64,000 nt of DNA from Sphingobium sp. Cam5-1 (lineage in GTDB: Bacteria; Pseudomonadota; Alphaproteobacteria; Sphingomonadales; Sphingomonadaceae): positions 1-64,000 of the forward strand of contig NZ_CP065140.1 in the NCBI RefSeq assembly GCF_015693305.1, read 5' to 3'. Position numbers and translations under genes: made by a program. Numbering within the stretch: position 1 is the first letter of the stretch; each line of letters opens with the position of its first letter. This document shows, piece by piece, positions 46,300 to 54,074 of this stretch. Under the pieces are notes generated by a model. The model was given only the letters and a program-made list of their open reading frames with translations, was not told the origin of the DNA and did not search any database.

Positions 46300-46584
46300 T
46301 CAGGCGTAGTGGGGAGGCACTTCCGGAAACGCGGCGGGCGCGGTTCCCTCGAAGACGATCGCGCGATGGCGACCACCCGAATAGAGAAGCGAGTCCACGC
46401 ACCGTTTGTCCGTCTGGAGGCGGTCGAGCAGTCGGTTGGTCCGGGCGGCGAGGCGAACGGCACGGGCTTCGGTGGGCGCCAGCGCGAGGAGACGGCAAAG
46501 CGTACCGGTATCGAACCACCACCCGCCCTCTTCCGGTCCTCCGTAGGCGCGATCGATTTCGTAAAGCGCGACGATATAGCGCAT
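46300..46584 (-). CDS. Plasmid hypothetical protein
   Basis: A 94-residue protein starting MRYIVALYEIDRAYGGPEEG. It has a helical Arg-rich middle (APTEARAVRLAARTNRLLDR). No family is recognised. It follows the next gene upstream by 11 bases in one operon. Confidence 0.6.
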   Translation of the reverse strand: MRYIVALYEIDRAYGGPEEGGWWFDTGTLCRLLALAPTEARAVRLAARTNRLLDRLQTDKRCVDSLLYSGGRHRAIVFEGTAPAAFPEVPPHYA

Positions 46585-46595
46585 TGCCGCCTCCC

Positions 46596-47282
46596 TCAGC
46601 GGCGAGCCGGCAATACGAGCCATTCGGGCTCGTCGTCGGCGATCACCGCGCCGGCTTGTGCCGCCTCGGCCTCGGAATAGACGGTGGCCCGCTCGAGGCT
46701 GCCGAACCCGTCTGCTGCGTTCCAGAACAGGAGCCCCTCTTCGGCGTCGCGGGTGGCGAGGATGAGCGAGCGATCCGGTGTGGCATTGCGCGTGAGCGCG
46801 CGCTCGAGGCCCTGGGCCGAACCGCCAAACTCGATGTCGTCCCTGGTGATGACGACATAGCCTCCGCCGAATTCGCCGGGCCGCATGCGGTCGCAGTCGA
46901 GTGCATATTCAAAGCCATAGGGTAGCGCCGATTTCGCGACGCACTGGATCAGCGCCGCCGCGGCCTCGATGTCGACCTGATCGCCGTGCATCCAGACGCT
47001 CGCCTCGCCCGTTCCGCCCGGAGGGTCGATCTGCACGGTGAAGCCGAGGCGCGGATAGTCGGGGTCGGAAAAGAGTTCGAGGAACCCGTTGAAGGGATCG
47101 TCGGGTGACGGGGGAAAGCAGGCGGCGAACGCGGGACCAAGAGCGGCGAAGCGGTCGGAACGAGATGCATCGAGCGATGGATTGCCGACGGCGTCGATCG
47201 CATCGTCGATCAGACGGAAGATCTCGGCCTCGGCGCGGGTGACAGCGAGCATGAAGCTCGCCTTGACGAAGTGGTTGGCCAT
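46596..47282 (-). CDS. Plasmid hypothetical protein
   Basis: A 228-residue acidic protein starting MANHFVKASFMLAVTRAEAE. No domain is recognised. The end PEWLVLPARR precedes the next gene closely. It sits in the minus-strand accessory operon. Confidence 0.62.
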   Translation of the reverse strand: MANHFVKASFMLAVTRAEAEIFRLIDDAIDAVGNPSLDASRSDRFAALGPAFAACFPPSPDDPFNGFLELFSDPDYPRLGFTVQIDPPGGTGEASVWMHGDQVDIEAAAALIQCVAKSALPYGFEYALDCDRMRPGEFGGGYVVITRDDIEFGGSAQGLERALTRNATPDRSLILATRDAEEGLLFWNAADGFGSLERATVYSEAEAAQAGAVIADDEPEWLVLPARR

Positions 47283-47445
47283 GGTGCCTCGCGGAAGTGT
47301 AGGGGCGCCGGAGCCCAGCGCCGGGACGGCCTCGGGATCAGCCCGGACCAGCCTTCCCTTCCCCCTCGACTCTTCGCCCGCAACGTGGGGCCGCTGTCCA
47401 ACCGTCACGATCGGGTGCGAATGCGGCCTGTTGGTTCCGGGGCGG

Positions 47446-47640
47446 TCAGGCTTTGCGGCGACTGCTCGGCGGGCCGACGTGGTCGGCCGAGACTTCGAGG
47501 TCGATGGCGAGCTGGGTCAGCGTGCGGTGCGCGCCAAGCCTTTGAAGCCCGTCCATGCGCGGGTCGAGCTTGATCGTGGCGAGGCGGCCGCGCACCAGGG
47601 AGGCGGCAACGCGCAAGGTATGAGGGTCGAGGTCCGCCAT
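47446..47640 (-). CDS. Small helical hypothetical protein
   Basis: A 64-residue basic protein starting MADLDPHTLRVAASLVRGRL. It may have a helix-turn-helix-like pattern (RTLTQLAIDLEVSADHVG), but this is weak. Confidence 0.5.
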   Translation of the reverse strand: MADLDPHTLRVAASLVRGRLATIKLDPRMDGLQRLGAHRTLTQLAIDLEVSADHVGPPSSRRKA

Positions 47641-47697
47641 GGCGCGATGATACCCCAATTCGGACCGCCGCGCGAGCGGAGAGGTTCGCGGGCGCGC

Positions 47698-48012
47698 CTA
47701 GTCGGTCTCGAAATTCCGCCAGCGGTGCACGAGTTCGATCATCTCTGCCTTGCGGCCGAATGCATCGGGATAGATTGCGCCCTCGTGCTGGCCGAGAAAC
47801 CCGATGATCGTCGTCATATGAGTCGCAAGGGTCGCATCGACACCGAACAGGTCCGCGATCGGAAAATGGCCGCAGTCGTCACCGTTCCACCAGGCGAGCA
47901 GGAAATTGGCAACCCGGCGGCCCTGGCCGGTATCGGAGCGGGCGACGTCGATGAGGCGATCGAGCGCGCTTGCTGCTGCGGTTTTGCCGAATGGGCCTTG
48001 GTCGATGGACAT
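47698..48012 (-). CDS. DUF7673-like protein
   Basis: A 104-residue protein. The motif ALDRLIDVARSDTGQGRRVANFLLAWWNG is one I associate with DUF7673; the function is unknown. It lies 17 bases downstream of the DUF6915 gene. Confidence 0.65.
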   Translation of the reverse strand: MSIDQGPFGKTAAASALDRLIDVARSDTGQGRRVANFLLAWWNGDDCGHFPIADLFGVDATLATHMTTIIGFLGQHEGAIYPDAFGRKAEMIELVHRWRNFETD

Positions 48013-48029
48013 AAGCTTTCCTGTTCCGA

Positions 48030-48413
48030 TCAGGATGATCGCTGACCGCCGCCGATATGCAAGGTCGAATCAAGGCCGGGCGACCCGGCAGGATTGCCCC
48101 GCAGGATCCACGGCATCGGCTGGATGAGCCTGGCCCAGTCGGCGAACGAGGGTACGCGCCCCAGATCTTCCGTTACATGCTGCTCACCGATCAAGCGCAC
48201 GGGCACGTCGCGGTCGTCGCTGTTGCGGATCGTAACCCCGAACACCGTTTCGAGCATGAAAATGCCCTCGGCATGATGGCGCAGCGCACGGTGGCGCGGG
48301 TCGGCGAGGATCTTCTTGGATTCGTCGAACCACTGGTGAAGCGCGATATAGTCGTCCGCCACGCCGCCCCAGCGGCGCACCGAACTCAGCGCATGATAAT
48401 GGCAGTGCGACAT
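48030..48413 (-). CDS. DUF6915 family protein
   Basis: A 127-residue protein starting MSHCHYHALSSVRRWGGVADD, with LHQWFDESKKILADPRHRALRHHAEGIF. Several conserved His residues suggest a metal site. The family I recall is DUF6915, of unknown function, found on plasmids. The gene follows the DUF6878 gene by two bases. Confidence 0.72.
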   Translation of the reverse strand: MSHCHYHALSSVRRWGGVADDYIALHQWFDESKKILADPRHRALRHHAEGIFMLETVFGVTIRNSDDRDVPVRLIGEQHVTEDLGRVPSFADWARLIQPMPWILRGNPAGSPGLDSTLHIGGGQRSS

Positions 48414-48415
48414 CG

Positions 48416-48889
48416 CTAGAGCTCCGTCTCGCTGGTTTCGTAGTCGATGAAGCGGCTGTTGTGGGTCAGCGTTACCGCGCCGCTCGCAACGTCGATCTCG
48501 ATGGTGCCCCAGGCGCCTTCGCCATTTTCCCAGCCGCTGTGATGATCGCTCGCGGCATTCTCGGCGAAGGCGCTCAAGGCGTCGCCAAGCTGGATTGCAC
48601 GGCTCGTGATACCCCCGCCCCACTCGACCGCGAAATGATCGCAGAGGATGGTGGGAAGATCCTGCACCGCATCGCCGGCATAGGCGGTGACGTCACCGAC
48701 GGAGCCTTCGTCGCCGCCGCCATCATAACCGATTTCGACGCGGGTGATCCCATGTTCGGCGAGCAGCGGCAGGAAGGCCGCCTTGCAGCGGCTCTCGGCC
48801 TCGCGCACCCGGGCGAGCTGTTCGTCGATGTCGGCGACGATGCGCGCAGCCGCGGCGGCATGTTCGGGGGTGAGCTGGATGTCGGTCAT
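48416..48889 (-). CDS. DUF6878 family protein
   Basis: A 157-residue protein starting MTDIQLTPEHAAAAARIVAD. The central GITRVEIGYDGGGDEGSVGDVTAY and C-terminal THNSRFIDYETSETEL match DUF6878 as I recall it. The function is unknown. It overlaps the upstream gene by four bases. Confidence 0.72.
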   Translation of the reverse strand: MTDIQLTPEHAAAAARIVADIDEQLARVREAESRCKAAFLPLLAEHGITRVEIGYDGGGDEGSVGDVTAYAGDAVQDLPTILCDHFAVEWGGGITSRAIQLGDALSAFAENAASDHHSGWENGEGAWGTIEIDVASGAVTLTHNSRFIDYETSETEL

Positions 48890-49404
48890 GCGGAGATCTC
48901 CTGAAGTATGGCGTTCGCGGCCTCGGCGCTGGCCGGATAGGCGGCTGCGAGATTGCGGTGCAGGGTTTCGAAATCGGGGATGGCGAAACGGCCGTCGGGG
49001 CCGGGCCGCGTCGCGAGGATCGCGCCGGTGACGATCTCGGCGACCGAGGTGCGCTCGACGATCGGCGCTGCGCCATCGACATAGCGAACCGGCGGGGCGA
49101 TGCAGGCCTCGGTCCAATGCGCGAGCCCATCCTGGGCGGCCTCGGCATAAGTCGCGACGCGGGGATCGCGGCGGGCCGCGCTGGCGTCGACGTACAGACC
49201 GAGCGTGTAATAGACACCAAAGTCATGGGAATTGGTCAGCGTCCGAAAGGAGCATCCCTCGGGCGGCAGACCGTGACGGGCGATCAGGGCGGCGCGGTAG
49301 GCCCCGACCTCGAGGCGATTGAGCCGCTCGAAATCGGGCGTGTGGCCAAGCTGCGCGCAGTCCTCATTGGCGGGCGCGCCGCCCAGGTCGATGATGTCGG
49401 ACAT
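48886..49404 (-). CDS. Plasmid hypothetical protein
   Basis: A 172-residue protein starting MSDIIDLGGAPANEDCAQLG; an ATG at 49416 adds four residues. No family is recognised. It is the first gene of the DUF6878-DUF6915 operon, preceded by a terminator of the upstream unit. Confidence 0.6.
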   Translation of the reverse strand: MSDIIDLGGAPANEDCAQLGHTPDFERLNRLEVGAYRAALIARHGLPPEGCSFRTLTNSHDFGVYYTLGLYVDASAARRDPRVATYAEAAQDGLAHWTEACIAPPVRYVDGAAPIVERTSVAEIVTGAILATRPGPDGRFAIPDFETLHRNLAAAYPASAEAANAILQEISA

Positions 49405-49473
49405 CGCATTCTCCATGGTTAGGAACGCCCCGCCAAGCCCCCCTCCCCTTGCCGGCGGCGCAGCCGGGAAAAG

Positions 49474-49504
49474 GAAAAAGGCCCCCGCGACGCGCGCGGG
49501 AGCC
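49474..49504 (-). terminator. Rho-independent terminator after DUF736 copy 2
   Basis: On the minus strand GGCTCCCGCG pairs with CGCGGGGGCC (10 bases, one G-T pair) and is followed by TTTTTCCTTTT. Confidence 0.8.
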
Positions 49505-49527
49505 TTCGGTTTGCCAGGGCGGCGGTG

Positions 49528-49998
49528 TCAGCCGGCGAACGCGTGCTCGGCCGAGGACTGGCCAAGGCCTGGCTCGGCGCCTTCCCCGCCCGTACCCGCG
49601 CCGGCGGTTTCGTCAGCGCCGGGGAGCGGCGGCAGACCATCGTCGGCCTTGGGCGCCATTTCCGAGGCGAGGTCGCGGCGCCGCGTCGGGCGCGACCAGA
49701 CCACGTTGTAGCTGCCGTCGTCCTGGCGGAAGGCTGAGACGTAGAGCGGCGTGACCAGACTCGGATCCTCGATCTTGCCGTTGAGGAAGGCCTCGCCGGT
49801 GCTGTTCGAGGCGAGTTCGAAGAGCGCGCCGACCTGCACCCACGCCCGCGATTGCGAGAGCGCCAGCACCTCGAACTTGGGCGCCTTGGGATTGGCCGAG
49901 TGGACCTCGCGCAGCGCAATGGTCATCGCGATGGTGAGCGTCGCAATCTTGCCGACGTAGATGCCACCGTCATTCTGCTTGATCGTACCGATGTTCAT
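49528..49998 (-). CDS. DUF736 family protein, copy 2
   Basis: A 156-residue DUF736 protein, MNIGTIKQNDGGIYVGKIAT, nearly identical to copy 1 over the domain but ending earlier (SSAEHAFAG). The function is unknown. Confidence 0.85.
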   Translation of the reverse strand: MNIGTIKQNDGGIYVGKIATLTIAMTIALREVHSANPKAPKFEVLALSQSRAWVQVGALFELASNSTGEAFLNGKIEDPSLVTPLYVSAFRQDDGSYNVVWSRPTRRRDLASEMAPKADDGLPPLPGADETAGAGTGGEGAEPGLGQSSAEHAFAG

Positions 49999-50130
49999 GG
50001 GAGTTCTCCTGGATGATGGCTCGAACTTCCGTGTCCGAGACACCTTCCTCCCTCCCCCTCCTCTCCTCGGCCGTTCGGCCGAGCCGGCGCGCCAGCGCCT
50101 GATCCGAGGTCCGCCCTTCGCGGCCTCGGG
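49531..50130 (-). repeat. DUF736 duplication unit 2
   Basis: Direct repeat of 44617-45206, including the upstream segment with the GGCCGTTCGGCC palindrome. The 4.3 kb between the copies could be lost or amplified by recombination. Confidence 0.8.
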
Positions 50131-50144
50131 GGCGTTGCATCCAG

Positions 50145-50471
50145 TCAGTGCAGCGAGCCGAAGAGACCGCGCTTGGCTTCGGCCTGGTGTGCGCCGTCCT
50201 TGACCCCGATGCTGGCGCCCATGTCGGCATCGAGGTCGGCCGCGAGCGCTTCGGGGATTTCCGCATAGGGCGCGACGACAGCGATCGCGGCTTCGGGTGT
50301 CGGCAATTCTCCGGGCTCGGTCCCAAGCCAGATCGTCGCCTCGCCCTCCTCCGGTTCCTCTTCTGTGGGCGTGAACACCTGGGCGAAGAAGGTCTGGAGC
50401 GGCCGGTCCCAGCCGACGACAACCGAGATCACGTCGGTGCCGGCCTTGGGCTTGAGAAGGTAACGGCTCAT
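50145..50471 (-). CDS. Plasmid hypothetical protein
   Basis: A 108-residue acidic protein starting MSRYLLKPKAGTDVISVVVG. It has a beta-rich N terminus. Its start overlaps the stop of the next upstream gene (ATGA). No family is recognised. Confidence 0.62.
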   Translation of the reverse strand: MSRYLLKPKAGTDVISVVVGWDRPLQTFFAQVFTPTEEEPEEGEATIWLGTEPGELPTPEAAIAVVAPYAEIPEALAADLDADMGASIGVKDGAHQAEAKRGLFGSLH

Positions 50472-50662
50472 GACTGGCTCCTGCGCAAACGGTGATCGAC
50501 ATGGCGCGACGCGCCCTCGGCGCTGCGGAGCGCCCTAAGCGCAGCCGCGGCGGCACGCGGGGCTCGCGCCTGGGCGAGGAGGGACCGCGCGAGGCGAAGG
50601 TGCGTGATCGCTGTGTGAATCGCGTCCCGATCGGCGGGGCTCGCTGCTTGGATGTCAGGCAT
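50468..50662 (-). CDS. Small basic helical protein
   Basis: A 64-residue protein starting MPDIQAASPADRDAIHTAIT, rich in Ala and Arg. It overlaps both neighbours by four to eight bases, indicating translational coupling in the GHKL operon. Confidence 0.55.
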   Translation of the reverse strand: MPDIQAASPADRDAIHTAITHLRLARSLLAQARAPRAAAAALRALRSAEGASRHVDHRLRRSQS

Positions 50663-52334
50663 CGGCACGACCCTCCACTGTCTGCGTGGCCTCTTGCGCA
50701 GGCTCCAGGCCGATCTCGATCGTATTGCGGGCAAGGACGACGGTGAAGCGGCGCCCCTCGGGCACGAACCACTGTGCGCGATGAGCAAGGACGGCGCGCA
50801 GGCGTTCGACGAGCGCCGCGTCGTCACCGAGCAGCAGGCGGGTCGCTACCTCCTGCGCATCGAGCACGAACCGGCTGTGCTGGGTATCCCAGCTGTCGGC
50901 GTTGCGATCGTCGCTGGGCGAGAAGCAGGCGCCTTCGAGCAGGTCGACGAGTTCGGCGGGGGTGACCGCATCGTGCGAGGCGAGGAGGATGTTCGCCTCC
51001 TCGAAGCCCCAATGGGTGCCCTCGTCATATTCGATCGCGACCGGCGCAGGGATCTGCAGTGCTTCCGCGCCCTCACCGCCGAACTCGAGCACGAGCGTCA
51101 GGCGATCGACGGGACCGCTCTCCAGCCCGGGGAACTCGTGCGCGTCCAGCCTGGCGGTCTCGCCGTCCCGTTCGATGTCGAAGCGAAGCGCGGTGATCTG
51201 GGGCAGCCGGTCGTACCAGCTATAGCCGGCCATCGTGTCGTCAGGTTCGGCGAGACGGCCATCATAACCCCCGGCCTTGCTGAGAGCGAAGGCGGCGCAT
51301 TGCTCGAAGGCGGGTTCGAAGCGGTCGACGAGGATATGGTCGCCGGCCGGCAAAAGCTCGAACCGGGCGGAGCGATTGTTGTAATCGGCCGTCGCGGGGC
51401 TCCATAGTTGCACCACGGCCTCGGCCTCGGGCAGATCGATGCCGAGCGCGGCGGCTTCGCCCCACTGCGCGTGCGCGAGGCGGTGGGAACCGAGCTGCTG
51501 GATATGGCGATAGATGGCGCGGAGGACCGCCGCGCGCAGCGCCCCGAGCGCCGCGTTTTCGACCATCTCCTTGCGCGCGGGCAGTACGAGCTGAAGGTCG
51601 GGCGCATCGACGATGTCGACCCTCGCCCACCAGTTGCGCCGCTTCTCCGCGATCGACGGCAATGCGGCGGCGACGATCACGCCATGGAAGTTGATGCAAG
51701 GACTGAGGCGGGCGGCGCGCAGGTCGTTGAAGAGGCCGATGCGAACCCCTCCTGTCTCGATCACGGCCTCGGCGCCCGCGAGCCAGTCCTGGCTGGGGAG
51801 CAGTGTCCCTCCGAGCCGGACCGGCAACGGAAAATGGAGCGCGGCCGCCCTCGCCGAGCCATCGAGGGTGTCCTTCCATCGGTCGCCGAGCCGGATGCGA
51901 ATCCGCGTACCGTGAGGGGCCTCGACGATGCCGACCGGGATCGGCGTGCCCGCTTCCCAGACGGCGGCGGCAACGTGGACCTCCCAGCCCTGTCCGACAG
52001 TGGTTCGCGAGCGCACTTCGATGTCATGGCCGGCGAGGCTGAAGACGCCCATGCCGGCCGGGTCCTCGCGGCGGGCGATGCTCTCGTCCCATCCCGATCG
52101 GCCGAGCGCGAGGATGACCGATGGATCGGCGATGCCCTCGCCGTCATCGGTGATGGCGAGCCAGGCCTCGTCGCCGTCCATCTGCAGATCGAGGTCGACC
52201 CCGGTGGCGCCGGCGCGGCGGGCGTTCTGGAAGAGTTCGCCAAGGACGTCGCCGAGCGTGTTGTTGAACAGGCGCGTGACCTTGGTGACCGCGGCCGGGT
52301 CGACCTGGCTGCGGATGACGGCGGGAAGGGACAT
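50655..52334 (-). CDS. Orphan GHKL/HSP90-like ATPase
   Basis: A 559-residue protein with an N-terminal GHKL ATP-binding fold: N-box LGDVLGELFQNARRAGATGV and G1 box ITDDGEGIADPSVI, followed by GMGVFSLAGHDIEV. It lacks histidine-kinase or MutL-specific regions. The start at 52334 has GAGGAG upstream. GHKL ATPases outside kinases often act in defence, chaperone or repair systems. The rest of the protein is unassigned, so its role on the plasmid is open. Confidence 0.78.
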   Translation of the reverse strand: MSLPAVIRSQVDPAAVTKVTRLFNNTLGDVLGELFQNARRAGATGVDLDLQMDGDEAWLAITDDGEGIADPSVILALGRSGWDESIARREDPAGMGVFSLAGHDIEVRSRTTVGQGWEVHVAAAVWEAGTPIPVGIVEAPHGTRIRIRLGDRWKDTLDGSARAAALHFPLPVRLGGTLLPSQDWLAGAEAVIETGGVRIGLFNDLRAARLSPCINFHGVIVAAALPSIAEKRRNWWARVDIVDAPDLQLVLPARKEMVENAALGALRAAVLRAIYRHIQQLGSHRLAHAQWGEAAALGIDLPEAEAVVQLWSPATADYNNRSARFELLPAGDHILVDRFEPAFEQCAAFALSKAGGYDGRLAEPDDTMAGYSWYDRLPQITALRFDIERDGETARLDAHEFPGLESGPVDRLTLVLEFGGEGAEALQIPAPVAIEYDEGTHWGFEEANILLASHDAVTPAELVDLLEGACFSPSDDRNADSWDTQHSRFVLDAQEVATRLLLGDDAALVERLRAVLAHRAQWFVPEGRRFTVVLARNTIEIGLEPAQEATQTVEGRADA

Positions 52335-52392
52335 GGCGAACTCCTCGAAAGCGGATTTGCTCGCCCGGTCCCCTCCCTCTTCCCTTTTGGCC

Positions 52393-52818
52393 TCAGTCGA
52401 TCGCGCCGAAGATCTCCGCGGCCTCGGGATGGTCGAGGGCATGGTCGCGCAGCCGGTGGAAGGCTTCGGCGACATGGTCGTCCTCCACTTCGAAGGAGAG
52501 ATGCGAGAAGGTGAAGAGAGTCGCGATGATCCCGGCAGCGTCGGCCGAGACCTCGCCTTCGTAGCCGTTGGCCGCGCAGCAGATGCGCAAGCGCTCGCGG
52601 CCGGTCGGGGCGAGGTAGAGGGGCTGGCCGCCGGCCTTGTAGAACTGCCAGTACCCGCCGCTATAGTCGGGCGAAAGCCTGTCCATGAACCCGTAGAGCA
52701 GCGTCTCGCCCTTGAAGAAGTTGCGGCGGCCGAAAAGCGTCGGGATGAAACCCGATCGCCGATCGTCGGGGACGAGGGTGGCGGGACGGAAGACGGCAGA
52801 TGCAGCAATATCGGACAT
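52393..52818 (-). CDS. ArdB/KlcA-type antirestriction protein
   Basis: A 141-residue protein with the ArdB/KlcA patterns FIPTLFGRRNFFKGETLLYGFM and GGYWQFYKAGGQPLYLAP. These proteins inhibit type I restriction and protect incoming plasmid DNA. It follows the split PAPS-reductase-like gene and precedes the GHKL gene. Confidence 0.82.
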   Translation of the reverse strand: MSDIAASAVFRPATLVPDDRRSGFIPTLFGRRNFFKGETLLYGFMDRLSPDYSGGYWQFYKAGGQPLYLAPTGRERLRICCAANGYEGEVSADAAGIIATLFTFSHLSFEVEDDHVAEAFHRLRDHALDHPEAAEIFGAID

Positions 52819-52914
52819 GAAGGGTCTCCTGAGCTGAGGCGCGGCCGGCGAGACGCTTTGTGCCCCCCGGGCCGCATTCCCTTCGCTCCCCCTCCCCTTT
52901 TGCGGCGCGTTCGA

Positions 52915-53508
52915 TCAGGGAGCGAGGCGGCCGGCGTTGAAGGTCTCGAGCCACTCGCTCATCGCCGGTCGTTCGGAGAGCGGCACCAACGCCGCCACAT
53001 CCTGGAAGCGTACGAGGTCGGCGGGGGCATCGCGGATGATGGCCGCGATCTCGGCCTCGGGCAGCAATCCTTCCGCGCGGATGAAATCGGTCATCCGGCC
53101 CGGTCGGGTCTTGGTCGAGCGCCGCCAGAGCCCTTCGACCGTGCGCAGGCGGGGCGCGGCGCGCGCTTCGACGAGGACGATGAGCCGCAGGCACCAGGCC
53201 GGCAGTGCCCGGACCTCGTCGGGTTTCATCGCGCCGCAGATGAAGCAGCTCGACTTGGGCGGGACCGGCAGGCCTGCGGCTTCGATGCGGGCGGTGCATG
53301 CGGCGCGGTCCCAGCGCCATTCGCGCAAGGGATAGCGGGTTTCGAAGAGGTCGTCCGTGATCGAGGCCGCGTGGTTGTAGCGGCGCGTGTCCTGCGGCGA
53401 GGCATCGAACCCGATCAGGCGGACCACCTTCTGCCCGCGTGCCCATGCGGCCTGCGCGGGTGCCCAGCTCTTGAGGTACTTCTCCTGGGGCGCAGCTTTC
53501 CATTTCAG
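52915..53508 (-). pseudogene. PAPS-reductase-like gene, 3' half (split by transposon)
   Basis: On the minus strand the frame begins at the junction with CSLKWKAAPQEKYLKSW and continues KVVRLIGFDASPQDTRRYNHAAS, then CFICGAMKPDEV. This is the C-terminal half of a PAPS-reductase/adenine-nucleotide-hydrolase-like protein. The missing N-terminal half, ending GGKSCSL, lies at 61409-61786 on the same strand. The two halves rejoin exactly at Cys-Ser-Leu. Confidence 0.85.
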
Positions 53509-53615
53509 GGAACATTAGGTCTGGATGGGTCTGTCTCCTTTGCCCTGCAAAGCCCCATTTCCGCCAGTCCTTCTCCCCCTCCCCTTCCGAGACGCCCGAT
53601 TAGGGCGTGACCGCA

Positions 53616-54074
53616 TCAAGTGGCCGGGGGATCGTCCGCTTCGGCGCTGGCGCGGATCGGAACGGGCCGGCGTATCCGATCGAGTTCTTGCACGATTTGC
53701 GCATTGCGGCGCTCAAGCCGCTCAGCCCGCTGTTCCGCTTCGATGGCGCGTTTGAGAAGTCCCGCGTTCTGCGTCGCCAATGCAAGGATTCGCGCGTCGG
53801 CATCGCGAAGCGCCGAGCGAGCGCAATGATCGTCGCCGACGGTCGTCTCTGCTGCGCTGGCGCGCTGCGACTGGAGTTCGCGCAGCGCAGCGAGAACACC
53901 CGCATGATGGGTATAGATGATATTACGGCCGACCCCGGCTGCCCGCGCGAGCGCGGCGACCGTAGGAGTGGTGGATGGATCGTCCGCGAGGCCGGCAAGG
54001 GCCTGGTGCAGGCGTGCATCGGTATTCGCGCGGCGACGTGCTTGTGGCGTGGACAGGTCAGTCTCGGATGCCAT
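53616..54074 (-). CDS. DUF6262/TnpC-like transposition accessory protein
   Basis: A 152-residue protein starting MASETDLSTPQARRRANTDA, with a helix-turn-helix (TVAALARAAGVGRNIIYTHH) and a long coiled coil (AIEAEQRAERLERRNAQIVQELDRI). This matches the small last gene of Tn554-like modules. It overlaps the upstream recombinase by 17 bases. Confidence 0.78.
   Translation of the reverse strand: MASETDLSTPQARRRANTDARLHQALAGLADDPSTTPTVAALARAAGVGRNIIYTHHAGVLAALRELQSQRASAAETTVGDDHCARSALRDADARILALATQNAGLLKRAIEAEQRAERLERRNAQIVQELDRIRRPVPIRASAEADDPPAT

Noticed and set aside
51928..53610. 560-residue plus-strand frame
   Set aside because: It is antisense to the GHKL, ArdB and split PAPS-reductase-like genes, and crosses the transposon junction.
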